NCBI RefSeq assembly: GCF_029433095.1
Contig: NZ_JARNTX010000002.1
Location: forward strand, 1,488,001-1,552,000
DNA from: Hymenobacter sp. YC55
GTDB taxonomy: Bacteria; Bacteroidota; Bacteroidia; Cytophagales; Hymenobacteraceae
Direction of reading: 5' to 3'
DNA: 64,000 nt
The translations under genes and the position numbers were made by a program. The notes beneath the pieces were generated by a model, which made no database searches, was not told the origin of the DNA, and saw only the letters and a list, made by a program, of their open reading frames with translations. This document shows, one piece after another, positions 49,025 to 57,535 of the stretch (positions are counted from its first letter, which is position 1; each line of letters opens with the position of its first letter).

Positions 49025-49849
49025 ATGCTTGAACTCCTCGCCAACACCCTGCCGCATTTCCGCAATACTAATTCTGGTCAGTTCTTTTTGATGGCTGGTC
49101 CCTGCGTGATTGAGGGCGAAGACATGGCCCTGCGCATTGCCGAGAAAGTGCGCCACATCACCGACAAGCTGCAGATTCCTTACATCTTCAAAGGCTCATA
49201 CCGCAAAGCCAACCGCTCCCGCCTCGATTCCTTCACCGGTATTGGCGACGAAAAAGCTCTGCAGATTCTGGCGAAAGTCGGCCGTGAAATGGGCGTGCCT
49301 ACCGTTACCGATATCCACGAATCGGGAGAGGCGGCGCTGGCGGCGGAGTATGTGGATGTGCTGCAAATTCCCGCGTTCTTGTGCCGGCAAACCGACTTGC
49401 TGATTGCCGCTGCCGAAACAGGCAAAGTGATAAATATCAAGAAAGGCCAGTTTCTGAACGGGGAGGCTATGCAGTTTGCTGTCGACAAAGTGCGTCAGTC
49501 GGGCAATCAGAACGTTATCCTCACTGACCGGGGCAACTCGTTTGGCTATTCCGACCTTGTAGTAGATTTCCGCAACTTGCCCGCTATGCGCGAGTTTGGG
49601 GTGCCCGTGGTGATGGACGTAACGCACTCTTTGCAGCGACCCAACCAGAGCAGCGGCGTCACGGGCGGGCAGCCGGCTCTTATCGAAACCATTGCCAAAG
49701 CGGCCATTGCCGTCGGAGCCGATGGCTTGTTTATTGAAACGCACCCTACGCCAGCCACTGCCAAATCGGACGGCGCGAATATGCTAGCCCTTGACAAGTT
49801 GGAAGACCTGCTAGTGAAGCTGACGAAAGTGCGGGAGGCCGTACGGTAA
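49025..49849 (+). CDS. kdsA: 3-deoxy-8-phosphooctulonate synthase
   Basis: The ATG at 49025 (MLELLANTLPHF) gives 274 residues. Motifs are MAGPCVIEGED, IFKGSYRKANRSRLDSFTG, PTVTDIHESGEAALAAEYVDVLQIPAFLCRQTDLL, KKGQFLNGEAM, VVMDVTHSLQRPN and GADGLFIETHP. The enzyme joins arabinose 5-phosphate and phosphoenolpyruvate to form Kdo 8-phosphate for lipopolysaccharide. An upstream in-frame start would add only 11 residues and is less likely. Confidence 0.96.
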   Translation: MLELLANTLPHFRNTNSGQFFLMAGPCVIEGEDMALRIAEKVRHITDKLQIPYIFKGSYRKANRSRLDSFTGIGDEKALQILAKVGREMGVPTVTDIHESGEAALAAEYVDVLQIPAFLCRQTDLLIAAAETGKVINIKKGQFLNGEAMQFAVDKVRQSGNQNVILTDRGNSFGYSDLVVDFRNLPAMREFGVPVVMDVTHSLQRPNQSSGVTGGQPALIETIAKAAIAVGADGLFIETHPTPATAKSDGANMLALDKLEDLLVKLTKVREAVR

Positions 49850-49875
49850 CAACTGCCGCAGTCTGCTTGTAGGCT

Positions 49876-50706
49876 TTAAGCTGAAAGCCACTTGGTACGG
49901 TCCAGCAACTTATCTAATGCGCTATTGAAGCGGAGCCGGAAGTGTTGTCGGGGTTGGTTGCGTCGGAAGAACACCAACCCCACAAAGAACAGGTCAATGG
50001 TCAAGCGGACTTCGGGATGCTGGCGAATCGTGTTCCAAGCCCGTTCCATTTCGCTGGACCAGTGAATATCATCGAGCACGAACACGCTTCGCTCTGTGCG
50101 GTGAGCTACGCACAGGTTGAAGTAACGCAGAGTTGGCTCGTAGCGGTGGTTGCCGTCGAAGAAGGCGAAGTCAAGAGGCGCGTTAAGAGTAGCTAGGGTA
50201 GGAGCGAGGGTTTCGTCGAGGTTGCCTTCAACTAGTTCTATGTTGCGCAGGTGAAGTGTCTGAAACGTTTCGCGGGCAATTTGGGCTGTATTAGGGCAAC
50301 CTTCAAACGTGAGCACCCGGCTGCGGGAGTCGGCGGCCGCTAAATAGGCGGTGGTGAGGCCAAGCGAAGTGCCAAGCTCCAGAATAGTGCGCGGCTTGAA
50401 ATGATTAACCAGCCGAAAGAGCAGTTGCGCCAGATTGGACGGCTTGGCAGCGGCGCGGGCTATGTCGCCTATGCGGCGGCGGCGGCCGGCGCCGGTGTGT
50501 GAGCCCGCCCCGAAGTCGCGAACTTCTATTTGTTGCTGGCTTTGTAGCAACTTCTGTCGTCTAGCCTCAATGTCTTGGAAAGCTGCGAACTGACCGTCGT
50601 GGTGGATAACGTGATTGTAGAGCCCAAAAACGAACGGGGAATGCAGCCCATGTGCATTCCCCGAGCGAAAAAAAAACTGAACGTAGCGAAGAGCTTGGAA
50701 AAGCAA
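49876..50706 (-). CDS. Class I SAM-dependent O-methyltransferase-like protein
   Basis: These 276 residues have ARAAAKPSNLAQLLFRLVNHFKPRTILELGTSLGLTTAYLAAADSRSRVLTFEGCP, the GxSxGLTTxYLA motif I region with acidic EG at the end of beta 2, and LDFAFFDGNHRYEPTLRYF with acidic metal-type residues. The fold is like catechol/caffeoyl-CoA O-methyltransferases; the family is common in Bacteroidota with unknown substrate. It converges with kdsA, 26 bases from its stop. Confidence 0.85.
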   Translation of the reverse strand: MLFQALRYVQFFFRSGNAHGLHSPFVFGLYNHVIHHDGQFAAFQDIEARRQKLLQSQQQIEVRDFGAGSHTGAGRRRRIGDIARAAAKPSNLAQLLFRLVNHFKPRTILELGTSLGLTTAYLAAADSRSRVLTFEGCPNTAQIARETFQTLHLRNIELVEGNLDETLAPTLATLNAPLDFAFFDGNHRYEPTLRYFNLCVAHRTERSVFVLDDIHWSSEMERAWNTIRQHPEVRLTIDLFFVGLVFFRRNQPRQHFRLRFNSALDKLLDRTKWLSA

Positions 50707-50721
50707 ATTTTTGACAGTTGA

Positions 50722-50815
50722 GTTAAATAGCGAAATGGTTGAATCGTTCAGATGGCTGGTCGTTCCAACATGTTGCTGAACGACCAGCCATCAAACAATT
50801 CAACCGTTTGGTTAT
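50722..50815. repeat. Intergenic inverted repeat with TAAATAGC...GGTTGAA end
   Basis: GATGGCTGGTCGTT and AACGACCAGCCATC are perfect arms, extended outward as an imperfect stem (GGTTGAAT with ATTCAACC). Its left end TAAATAGCGAAATGGTTGAA resembles the left end of the repeat at 57440-57530. It separates two leftward genes and may terminate apaG transcription. Confidence 0.65.
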
Positions 50816-50825
50816 TCGGAGCAGG

Positions 50826-51212
50826 TTAATTCAGGCGGTATGGCACTACAAGGGTGAATTCCGGAATTTCAACCGTGAATACACTGCCATCAGCGAGGCG
50901 CTCCATTTCATAGGTGCCGCGCATCTTACCGAGCCCGGATTTCAAGTTGCAACCCGAAACATACTGGTGTGCCTCACCCGGCTCCAAAACCGGTTGCTGG
51001 CCTACTACGCCTTCGCCTTCAACTTCGCGTACTACACCGTTGGCATCATGTATGTACCAGTGACGGCGTAACAGCTTCACGGTATATTCGCCGTTATTAC
51101 GAATATCAATCTTGTACGCAAATACGTAGTGTTCTTGGCCAGGGCTCGAATAGTCAGGCAAATAGTTTGTCGTGACGCTCACGGTAACGCCCTGCGTGGT
51201 GGTCGTATTCAT
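50826..51212 (-). CDS. apaG: ApaG (DUF525) protein
   Basis: These 128 residues, starting TTQGVTVSVTTNYLPDYSSPGQEHYVFAYKIDIRNNGEYTVKLLRRHWYIHDANG, then VVREVEGEGVVGQQPVLEPGEAHQYVSGCNLKSGLGKMRGTYEM, match ApaG end to end. The single FN3-like domain is widespread; it was linked to Co/Mg resistance, but its molecular role remains uncertain. The gene is divergent from ung. Confidence 0.95.
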   Translation of the reverse strand: MNTTTTQGVTVSVTTNYLPDYSSPGQEHYVFAYKIDIRNNGEYTVKLLRRHWYIHDANGVVREVEGEGVVGQQPVLEPGEAHQYVSGCNLKSGLGKMRGTYEMERLADGSVFTVEIPEFTLVVPYRLN

Positions 51213-51321
51213 GATTACTGTGCGGTGTGGTGAGACTAACAGCCGGGGCCGGAATTTGGTTTATGTACGCAGCCGGAGCCAAACAGGGTCCGCTCAATCC
51301 GCAATAATTTCTTTCCAACGT

Positions 51322-51987
51322 ATGAATGTAAAGATAGAAGAGAGTTGGCGCAAGGTATTACAGCCAGAATTTGAGAAACCATATTTTCAACATTTAATTG
51401 CTTTTGTGCGGGGCGAGTACGCTACGGCTACGGTGTACCCACCAGGGCCACTAATTTTCCATGCTTTTGATGCCTGTCCGTTTGAAGCGCTGAAAGTGGT
51501 GATTCTTGGCCAGGACCCTTATCATGGTAAAGGACAAGCGCACGGGTTGAGTTTCTCAGTGGCAGAAGACAAGCGTACCCCTCCGTCTTTGCAAAATATT
51601 TTCAAGGAACTACAGGATGATCTGCCCGGTACGCCGCCTGCTCCCAACGGCAACCTCGACCGATGGGCGCAACAAGGCGTTTTGCTGCTCAATGCTACGC
51701 TTACGGTGCGGGCGGCCGAGCCTGGCAGCCACCAAAAGAAGGGCTGGGAACAATTCACCGATGCCGTTATTCAAACCATTTCCGAGCAGAAGCAAAACGT
51801 CGTCTTTATTCTGTGGGGCGCTTATGCGCAGAAGAAAGCCGAATTGATAGACGAGCGTAAGCATCTTGTTCTCAAAGCGGCGCACCCATCACCTTATGCT
51901 GCCGACCGAGGATTCTTTGGCTCTCGCCCCTTCAGTAAAACCAATGCCTACCTGCAGGAGCACAGCCTGAAGCCCATTGTTTGGTAG
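51322..51987 (+). CDS. ung: Uracil-DNA glycosylase
   Basis: The ATG at 51322 gives 221 residues. Catalytic GQDPYHG (Asp65, His68), GVLLLNATLTVR with the uracil-binding Asn, and the minor-groove loop AAHPSPYAADRGFFG with His188 are all intact. It is a family 1 UDG that removes uracil from DNA. A longer frame upstream crosses the promoter region of apaG and is not used. Confidence 0.97.
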   Translation: MNVKIEESWRKVLQPEFEKPYFQHLIAFVRGEYATATVYPPGPLIFHAFDACPFEALKVVILGQDPYHGKGQAHGLSFSVAEDKRTPPSLQNIFKELQDDLPGTPPAPNGNLDRWAQQGVLLLNATLTVRAAEPGSHQKKGWEQFTDAVIQTISEQKQNVVFILWGAYAQKKAELIDERKHLVLKAAHPSPYAADRGFFGSRPFSKTNAYLQEHSLKPIVW

Positions 51988-52039
51988 GTAAAGGACTGAA
52001 GTAGATTACGTAGTTGCTGGGAGCGGTAAACCTGCTTCG

Positions 52040-52095
52040 TTACACAATATGAAAAAGGGCTTGCCAGTTGGCAAGCCCTTTTTCATATTGTGTAA
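52040..52095. terminator. 27-bp perfect hairpin, bidirectional terminator
   Basis: Arms 52040-52066 and 52069-52095 are exact complements around a GT loop, with GAAAAAGGGCTTGCCA at the core. It lies between convergent ung and lepB. Confidence 0.92.
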
Positions 52096-52112
52096 GTATT
52101 ACAACCCGAGAG

Positions 52113-53291
52113 TTAGTGGATCGTGTTGAAAAGCCGGCTCCAGCGAATTTTGTGGAAGAAGTCAGCATACGGATCAACGGACATCCAGATCATAACGGCT
52201 TTGCCGACGATGTGGTCTTCAGGAACGAAGCCCCAATAGCGGGAGTCAAGCGAGTCATGGCGGTTGTCGCCCATCATAAAGTAATAGTTCTGCTTGAAGG
52301 TGTAGCTCTTTAAGGGCTGACCATTCTGCATCAATACGCCATTTATTATGGTTACGCCTTCATTGTGCTCGTAGCGCATGATGATTTTCTCGTAGATAGG
52401 CGTGTTCTGCGGCGTAAGCTGTACGGTTTGTCCTTTCTTGGGTAGCTGCAGAGGACCGTAGTTGTCTTTGTTCCAGTTGTTGATGGGCTGCGGCGTGCTT
52501 TGTGGGTAGTCCGGGTTGTTCGGGAAAACATCGGGCTCCGCTTGACCAGGGGTTGCCTTATCCTGCACTACTGCTTTTACGTAAGGCTGCTTGCGGAAAA
52601 AATCGGCAGTGGCCGGCGTGGCATCAATCATGAAGGTAGGCTCCTGCATGCCGTAGAGTGGCTCGGGTTGACCATCCGGACGGTTAAAATTGGTGACGCC
52701 TTGCTGTTGAAACGCCTTCTTGAGGTCGTCATTGGGCTGGGGCACCTGCAGGAAGTAGCGGTTCTGACTTTGCGGCGGATTTACCATCGGCTTGCCATTG
52801 ACAAGCACCTGCGTGTCTTTAATTTCCAAGACATCACCGGCAACTGCTACGCAACGCTTGATATAGTTGGTGCGCAAGTCGGCGGGGTGCTGGTTTTCGA
52901 AGGGCACATTGAACACCACCACGTCGCCACTTTTCACCTCCGAGAAGCCAGGCAGGCGGTAGCTCGGTAGCTGAATAGCGTCGGAATAGCTTTTAAGGCC
53001 GGTGCCCCAAAGTGTTTGGTGAGTAAGCGGAATTTGTAGCGGCGTCTGGGGAGTGCGTGGTCCGTAATGCAGCTTGCTTACAAACAGATAGTCGCCTACC
53101 AACAGCGAATCTTCCATCGAAGGCGTCGGGATGGTATAGGCCTCGAAGGTAGCCCAGCGGATGAGGGTAGCGGCTACTACCGCGAATAGAATGGCATCTC
53201 CCCATTCCCGAAAGAAGCTTTTCTTTCTTTCGATAGGCTTAGGCGCGGAAGCCGCTTTCATGCGTTGTTCCCAGGACTGTTGTACGGCCAT
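52113..53291 (-). CDS. lepB: Signal peptidase I
   Basis: These 392 residues have one N-terminal membrane anchor (WGDAILFAVVAATLIRWATF), box B YTIPTPSMEDSLLVGDYLFVSK with Ser58, box D NYIKRCVAVAGD with Lys145, and box E YYFMMGDNRHDSLDSRYWGFVPEDHIVGKA. It cleaves signal peptides of exported proteins. There is a long insertion between boxes D and E (about 165-320), typical of Bacteroidota enzymes. It is upstream of nothing else in the same transcript within view. Confidence 0.96.
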   Translation of the reverse strand: MAVQQSWEQRMKAASAPKPIERKKSFFREWGDAILFAVVAATLIRWATFEAYTIPTPSMEDSLLVGDYLFVSKLHYGPRTPQTPLQIPLTHQTLWGTGLKSYSDAIQLPSYRLPGFSEVKSGDVVVFNVPFENQHPADLRTNYIKRCVAVAGDVLEIKDTQVLVNGKPMVNPPQSQNRYFLQVPQPNDDLKKAFQQQGVTNFNRPDGQPEPLYGMQEPTFMIDATPATADFFRKQPYVKAVVQDKATPGQAEPDVFPNNPDYPQSTPQPINNWNKDNYGPLQLPKKGQTVQLTPQNTPIYEKIIMRYEHNEGVTIINGVLMQNGQPLKSYTFKQNYYFMMGDNRHDSLDSRYWGFVPEDHIVGKAVMIWMSVDPYADFFHKIRWSRLFNTIH

Positions 53292-53463
53292 AGCAAGAGT
53301 GCGAAATCAGGTAAGGCCCGGCCTAAAGCCAGGCAGTAATTTAAAGTCGGAATATCCGAAGAAATTAAGGGGCAACAGCTATATCATTCAAACCTTGCCA
53401 GGCTTTTTCCTTCTCAACTAAGCTGTAGCAACCAGCTAGTTAACAATTCAAGTAGCAAGCCGT

Positions 53464-54183
53464 TCAAATACCTAGCAAATCCTTCATGCCAAATACCCCT
53501 TGGTGCCCAGGAAGCCACTCGGCAGCTAATAAGGCGCCCTCTACAAATCCGTCGCGGGTATGTGCCTCGTGCTTGAGTTCAAGGGTATCAGCTTCGGAGG
53601 TGTAGGTTACAATGTGGGTGCCTACCACCGAGCCTATTCTTTCGCTAAGCACCGCTAGCTCGTTGGGCGCTTGTGCTGCCTCGTTGCGCCAAATTGTTTT
53701 GCTTGGGAAATGACGCAGAATTGCTTCTGCCGCCGTCAGGGCAGTGCCGCTGGGTTGGTCTACTTTCTGGGTGTGATGAATCTCGCGCACCTGCACATCG
53801 TAGCCGCCAAACTGATGCATTTTGGTGGCGATGTATTCATTGAAATGAAAAAACAGGTTTACGCCCACACTATAGTTGGAGGCGTAAAACAGGGAGCCAT
53901 CATTGGCCTGACACAGCTTTACGGCCTCCTGAAAATGATGAAGCCAACCCGTAGAGCCGCACACCACAGGCAGACCCTGACGTAGGCAAGCCTGCACGTT
54001 GGCGAAAGCCGCATCAGGGTGCGTGAATTCGATGGCTACATCGGCGGTGGTAGTATCGAAGTCGGCAATATTGGCTTCGGGATAAGCAGGATCAATAATA
54101 CCAACGACTTGGTGGCCCCGCGCTACGGCGCGGGCTTCGATAGCGCGGCCCATTTTGCCGTAGCCAATCAACAGAAGCTTCAT
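53464..54183 (-). CDS. dapB: 4-hydroxy-tetrahydrodipicolinate reductase
   Basis: The ATG at 54183 (MKLLLIGYGKMGRAIEARAVARGH) gives 239 residues. The N-terminal Rossmann domain has GYGKMG, followed by IEFTHPDAAFANV, VVCGSTGW, YASNYSVGVNLFF and the active-site stretch EIHHTQKVDQPSGTAL. It reduces the dihydrodipicolinate precursor for lysine and diaminopimelate synthesis. An earlier start would add 16 unlikely residues. Confidence 0.95.
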   Translation of the reverse strand: MKLLLIGYGKMGRAIEARAVARGHQVVGIIDPAYPEANIADFDTTTADVAIEFTHPDAAFANVQACLRQGLPVVCGSTGWLHHFQEAVKLCQANDGSLFYASNYSVGVNLFFHFNEYIATKMHQFGGYDVQVREIHHTQKVDQPSGTALTAAEAILRHFPSKTIWRNEAAQAPNELAVLSERIGSVVGTHIVTYTSEADTLELKHEAHTRDGFVEGALLAAEWLPGHQGVFGMKDLLGI

Positions 54184-54191
54184 TTCTTGAA

Positions 54192-54262
54192 TTACTAGGG
54201 TCTGGTTGCTGCTTTCCAGTTGTCGTGCCAACAGGCTAGTCGATTATCAACTAGAAAGCAGC
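54192..54262. repeat. Intergenic inverted repeat upstream of dapB
   Basis: GTTGCTGCTTTCCAGTTG and CAACTAGAAAGCAGCAAC (one mismatch) form an 18-bp stem between dapB and the DUF5683 gene. It is probably a terminator or processing hairpin for the DUF5683 transcript. Confidence 0.6.
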
Positions 54263-54279
54263 AACGAGCAAGCAGAAGC

Positions 54280-54933
54280 TTATTTGAAAGTGAGAGTGAG
54301 GCCAATACCAGGTGTGACGGCGGCAGTAGGCATCCGCAACATAGTCGGCTCCAATTGCAGGCTCAAATCGTCACTGATATCGAAGTCACGCAGGTGAGCG
54401 TCTACCACGGCATCAATTATTTGTACTCCGTACGCCAAGGCTACATATGCTATGAACACGTCACGTTGGCGCCTATAAGTGTTGATTCCTCTCTGAATTG
54501 AGGAGTTAGGGTATTCATTAGTGAGTTTACCCTCATCCGGATGGGGTGTATTACTGCCATTCCGCAGCCTTTTAGCTTCTACGAAGGTTTGATACCGTTT
54601 CAGATAAAATAGCTCCCCGTAGAGGGTGCCACCCACGGCGCCGTACACCAGTGGCAACTTCCACCAACGCCGGTTATATATCTGCCCGGCGCCAGGCAGC
54701 AACGCCGACAGAAAGCCGGCTTTTGCGGGCTTGGTCATCTTCAAGCCGAACAACCGAGCCGTACGGCGCACCGAATCGGGTACTATTTGTGTGCTGACCT
54801 GGGCTGAATCTGGTCCTGCCGTTACGACGGTGGTGCGGGTAGGCGGAGTAACTTGGGCATGCGCTTCCTGCGCCAGTGACAGAGCTAGGAAAAGCGCAGC
54901 AGCCAAGTTGCGAAAGCAGGAATGAAGTTTCAT
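54280..54933 (-). CDS. DUF5683 envelope protein
   Basis: The ATG at 54933 gives 217 residues with signal peptide MKLHSCFRNLAAALFLALSLAQEAHAQ. The domain is KPAKAGFLSALLPGAGQIYNRRWWKLPLVYGAVGGTLYGELFYLKRY, then RDVFIAYVALAYGVQIIDAVVDAHLRDFDISDDLSLQLEP, matching DUF5683 of Bacteroidota. Two or three membrane-embedded helices are likely. Function unknown. The gene order parA, parB, DUF5683, dapB, lepB recurs in Bacteroidota as I recall it. Confidence 0.85.
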   Translation of the reverse strand: MKLHSCFRNLAAALFLALSLAQEAHAQVTPPTRTTVVTAGPDSAQVSTQIVPDSVRRTARLFGLKMTKPAKAGFLSALLPGAGQIYNRRWWKLPLVYGAVGGTLYGELFYLKRYQTFVEAKRLRNGSNTPHPDEGKLTNEYPNSSIQRGINTYRRQRDVFIAYVALAYGVQIIDAVVDAHLRDFDISDDLSLQLEPTMLRMPTAAVTPGIGLTLTFK

Positions 54934-55047
54934 AACGGGGAGCCAAGGCAAGTCAACGGCAACTGAATCCATAACGTTGACAAATAGAAGCTAGTCTGCT
55001 GAAATATAGGCTAAACTTACTGTAGCTCACGTTCCAACTGCCTAGCA

Positions 55048-56013
55048 CTACGCGGGTTGCAGAATGTGCAGGATACGCTGCATGTCTTCCACCGAATCGA
55101 AGGCAATTTTGATTTCGCCTCGACCTTGCGGACCTGGCTTCACCATTACCCGGCTCCCGAACCGTTCGGTTAGGTGGCGCTCAGTGCGGCGTAGTTCTGC
55201 TACCGGCACTTGGCCAGCCATGTCTTGTGCAGGTTTGGTTGCAGGTGCTCCAGACTTCTCTACCGGATTCAGGCCGGCCCGTACTAGTTGCTCCACCCGC
55301 CGTACCGATAGTTCTTCGGCTAGGATGCGGTGAAATAAGGCCAACTGCTGCTCAGGGTTCTCGATATTGATGAGGGCGCGGGCGTGGCCCATGCTGATGG
55401 CCGTATCGCGCAGCCCAATTTGAATATCGGGTGGCAGCTTGAGCAGGCGGAGGTAGTTGGTCACGGTCGAGCGGTTTTTGCCGACCCGGTCGCCCAACTC
55501 TTCCTGCTTCAGGTTGCACTCGCTCACCAACCGCTGATAACTCAATGCAATTTCAATAGCGTTGAGGTTTTCGCGTTGGATGTTCTCGATAAGCGCCATT
55601 TCCAGCATTTGCTGGTCATCAGCTTTCCGGATGTAAGCTGGAATGGTGTCGAGACCTGCAAGCTTAGAAGCCTGCAAACGACGCTCCCCGCTGATAAGCT
55701 GGTAGGCATTGGTGCCCGTTTGGCGCACCGTTACCGGCTGAATGATGCCTTGAATCTTGATACTTTCAGCCAGCTCATGCAAAGCATCTTGGTCGAAGTG
55801 CGTGCGCGGCTGGTAGGGATTCGCTTCAATCTGACCTACCGGAATCAGCCCCACTGAGTTCATTGGGTGCGGCACTAGACCTACCCGGTCGCTCTTTTTC
55901 TCGTAGCTGCCCTCAATTAAAGCATTCAATCCGCGGCCTAAACCACCGATTTTGCGCTTGGCTGCCGCCGACGGTGCAGCTGGAACAGATTTCTCTTCTT
56001 GCTTGTTTGACAT
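55048..56013 (-). CDS. parB: Chromosome partitioning protein ParB
   Basis: The ATG at 56013 (MSNKQEEKS) gives 321 residues; the frame extends upstream but without homology. Features are the GGLGRGLNALI N-terminal ParA-interaction motif, the CTPase domain with PYQPRTHFD and SGERRLQASKLAG, AELIEN-like MALIENIQRENLN, a helix-turn-helix (QEELGDRVGKNRSTVTNYLRLLKLP), and a C-terminal dimerisation region ending EIKIAFDSVEDMQRILHILQ. It binds parS and loads SMC. Confidence 0.96.
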   Translation of the reverse strand: MSNKQEEKSVPAAPSAAAKRKIGGLGRGLNALIEGSYEKKSDRVGLVPHPMNSVGLIPVGQIEANPYQPRTHFDQDALHELAESIKIQGIIQPVTVRQTGTNAYQLISGERRLQASKLAGLDTIPAYIRKADDQQMLEMALIENIQRENLNAIEIALSYQRLVSECNLKQEELGDRVGKNRSTVTNYLRLLKLPPDIQIGLRDTAISMGHARALINIENPEQQLALFHRILAEELSVRRVEQLVRAGLNPVEKSGAPATKPAQDMAGQVPVAELRRTERHLTERFGSRVMVKPGPQGRGEIKIAFDSVEDMQRILHILQPA

Positions 56014-56094
56014 ACCTACAATTCGCCTTCTCGCAACGGCGCGGTAAAAGCGGGATTCAAAAATACACAAACGCCGGGAAGGGAAGGGGTATTT

Positions 56095-56124
56095 TGTTCC
56101 ACGAAAGTAAAATAAGCGTGGAAC
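56095..56124. promoter_or_regulatory. Split parS-like inverted repeat upstream of parB
   Basis: TGTTCCACG (56095-56103) and CGTGGAAC (56117-56124) are the two halves of a parS-type palindrome separated by 13 extra bases. It lies 82 bases before the parB start. It could also simply be an mRNA hairpin. Confidence 0.4.
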
Positions 56125-56155
56125 GTTGTGATGAAAGCCGTTTGCCTGCTGCAGT

Positions 56156-56533
56156 TTATTGCACTGGATTGGAGTGCAGGTTAAGGATGGCAACAACTTC
56201 ACATACCGCCACCCGTTTGGGTCCTTCCACAAAATAACCCCGCAGCCCTACTCTGATATGTTGCTGATGCAAAGCCCGTGATGTAGGGAAGACAATAAAC
56301 ATATCTGCTAACCCATACGTCGGCACAAAAGGCTCGGTCATTAGCTGGCCATTGGGCTGCAGAATCTCCGGCCAAATCATGAAGGTGCCGGTAGATATAC
56401 CTTTGTGATCGTAGCGGAAGTCCCAACGAATGTGCTGGTTGGCTGGCGTTTTGCGGCCGCCTTCTTCAGCACTATACAAAGCGTAGCTGACCCGGAAATC
56501 AGGTGGTAGTCCGTTCTTGGAATATGAATCCAT
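56156..56533 (-). CDS. Hypothetical protein between parB and parA
   Basis: These 125 residues, MDSYSKNGLPPDFRVSYALYSAEEGGRKTPANQHIRWDFRYDHKGISTGTFMIWPEILQP, then LADMFIVFPTSRALHQQHIRVGLRGYFVEGPKRVAVCEVVAI, are beta-rich and have the look of a conserved Hymenobacter small protein. It interrupts the usual parA-parB neighbourhood and is separated from parA by a terminator. Function unknown. Confidence 0.68.
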   Translation of the reverse strand: MDSYSKNGLPPDFRVSYALYSAEEGGRKTPANQHIRWDFRYDHKGISTGTFMIWPEILQPNGQLMTEPFVPTYGLADMFIVFPTSRALHQQHIRVGLRGYFVEGPKRVAVCEVVAILNLHSNPVQ

Positions 56534-56554
56534 CTAAGGCAGGTAGCAACCACT

Positions 56555-56592
56555 AAAAAAGCAGAAGCCCACGGATTTCGCGGGCTTCTGCT
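56555..56592 (-). terminator. parA terminator
   Basis: GCAGAAGCCC (56561-56570) pairs with GGGCTTCTGC (56582-56591). The A run at 56555-56560 becomes a U tail on the minus-strand transcript. Confidence 0.88.
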
Positions 56593-56613
56593 AGATAAAC
56601 GATAACCTAAGAC

Positions 56614-57423
56614 CTATGCCGCTGCGTCCTCGGCGGGCTCCGAGGTTCCAGCAGCTTCCACGTTCTTTTCCACGATTTCGCGGGCCAGATTGAGGTAGCT
56701 AATGCTGCCTTTGCTTTCGGCGTCGTGCAGAATAACGGGGATGCCGAAACTAGGCGACTCGCTTAGCTTTACGTTGCGCGGAATGATGGTATCGAACACG
56801 AGCTGCTGGAAGTGCAGCTTCACTTCCTCTACCACTTGGTTGCTGAGACGCAAACGCACGTCGTACATCGTCAGCAGAATGCCTTCGATTTCAAGGTCTG
56901 TGTTCAGGCGGCTCTGGATGATTTTGACGGTGTTCAGCAGCTTACCCAAGCCCTCGAGAGCGAAATACTCGCACTGTACCGGAATGATAACGGAGTGTGC
57001 AGCCGTGAGGGCATTGACCGTAATCAAGCCCAAGCTAGGGGAGCAGTCGATGATAATGAAGTCGTACTGATCAGCCAAAGGACGCAGGGCGTCCTTCATC
57101 TTTTCCTCCCGGTTGGGCAGGTTGATCATCTCCACTTCCGCCCCCACCAAGTCGATGTGGGAGGGCATGAGGTCGAGGTGGGGCAGCACGTTGGTTTGGA
57201 GCACGATGTCCTGGGCATTGATGCCGTCCACCATGCACTCGTAGATGCTGTTTTCAATATCCTTGGGGTCGAAGCCCACGCCGGAGGTGGCGTTGGCCTG
57301 CGGGTCGGCGTCCACGAGGAGCGTCCGGTACTCCAAAGCCGCCAGACTGGCCGCCAAGTTGATAGCCGAGGTGGTTTTGCCCACCCCGCCCTTCTGATTG
57401 GCTACCGCAATGATTTTTCCCAT
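56614..57423 (-). CDS. parA: Chromosome partitioning ATPase ParA/Soj
   Basis: These 269 residues have deviant Walker A KGGVGKTT at about 11-18, A' LLVDADPQANATSG, Walker B FIIIDCSPSLGL and a C-terminal ParA core with GILLTMYD and FDTIIPRNVKLSESPS. ATP-bound dimers bind DNA and move ParB-parS complexes. Its own terminator lies directly downstream, so parB probably has a separate promoter. Confidence 0.97.
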   Translation of the reverse strand: MGKIIAVANQKGGVGKTTSAINLAASLAALEYRTLLVDADPQANATSGVGFDPKDIENSIYECMVDGINAQDIVLQTNVLPHLDLMPSHIDLVGAEVEMINLPNREEKMKDALRPLADQYDFIIIDCSPSLGLITVNALTAAHSVIIPVQCEYFALEGLGKLLNTVKIIQSRLNTDLEIEGILLTMYDVRLRLSNQVVEEVKLHFQQLVFDTIIPRNVKLSESPSFGIPVILHDAESKGSISYLNLAREIVEKNVEAAGTSEPAEDAAA

Positions 57424-57433
57424 GAGGGGGCTT

Positions 57434-57534
57434 GATTAATGGCTAAATAGCTGAATGGTTGAAGTGGCGCCTTGTTAAATGGGGTTGTGCCTGAGCACGC
57501 AACCAGCTAACAAGTAAACCATTCAGCCATTAAA
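57434..57534. repeat. Intergenic inverted repeat with TAAATAGC...GGTTGAA end
   Basis: CTGAATGGTT and AACCATTCAG form the outer stem, with TTAATGG/CCATTAA further out. The left end TAAATAGCTGAATGGTTGAA is nearly the same as in the repeat near 50722. It lies between two leftward genes. Confidence 0.6.
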
Positions 57535-57535
57535 C

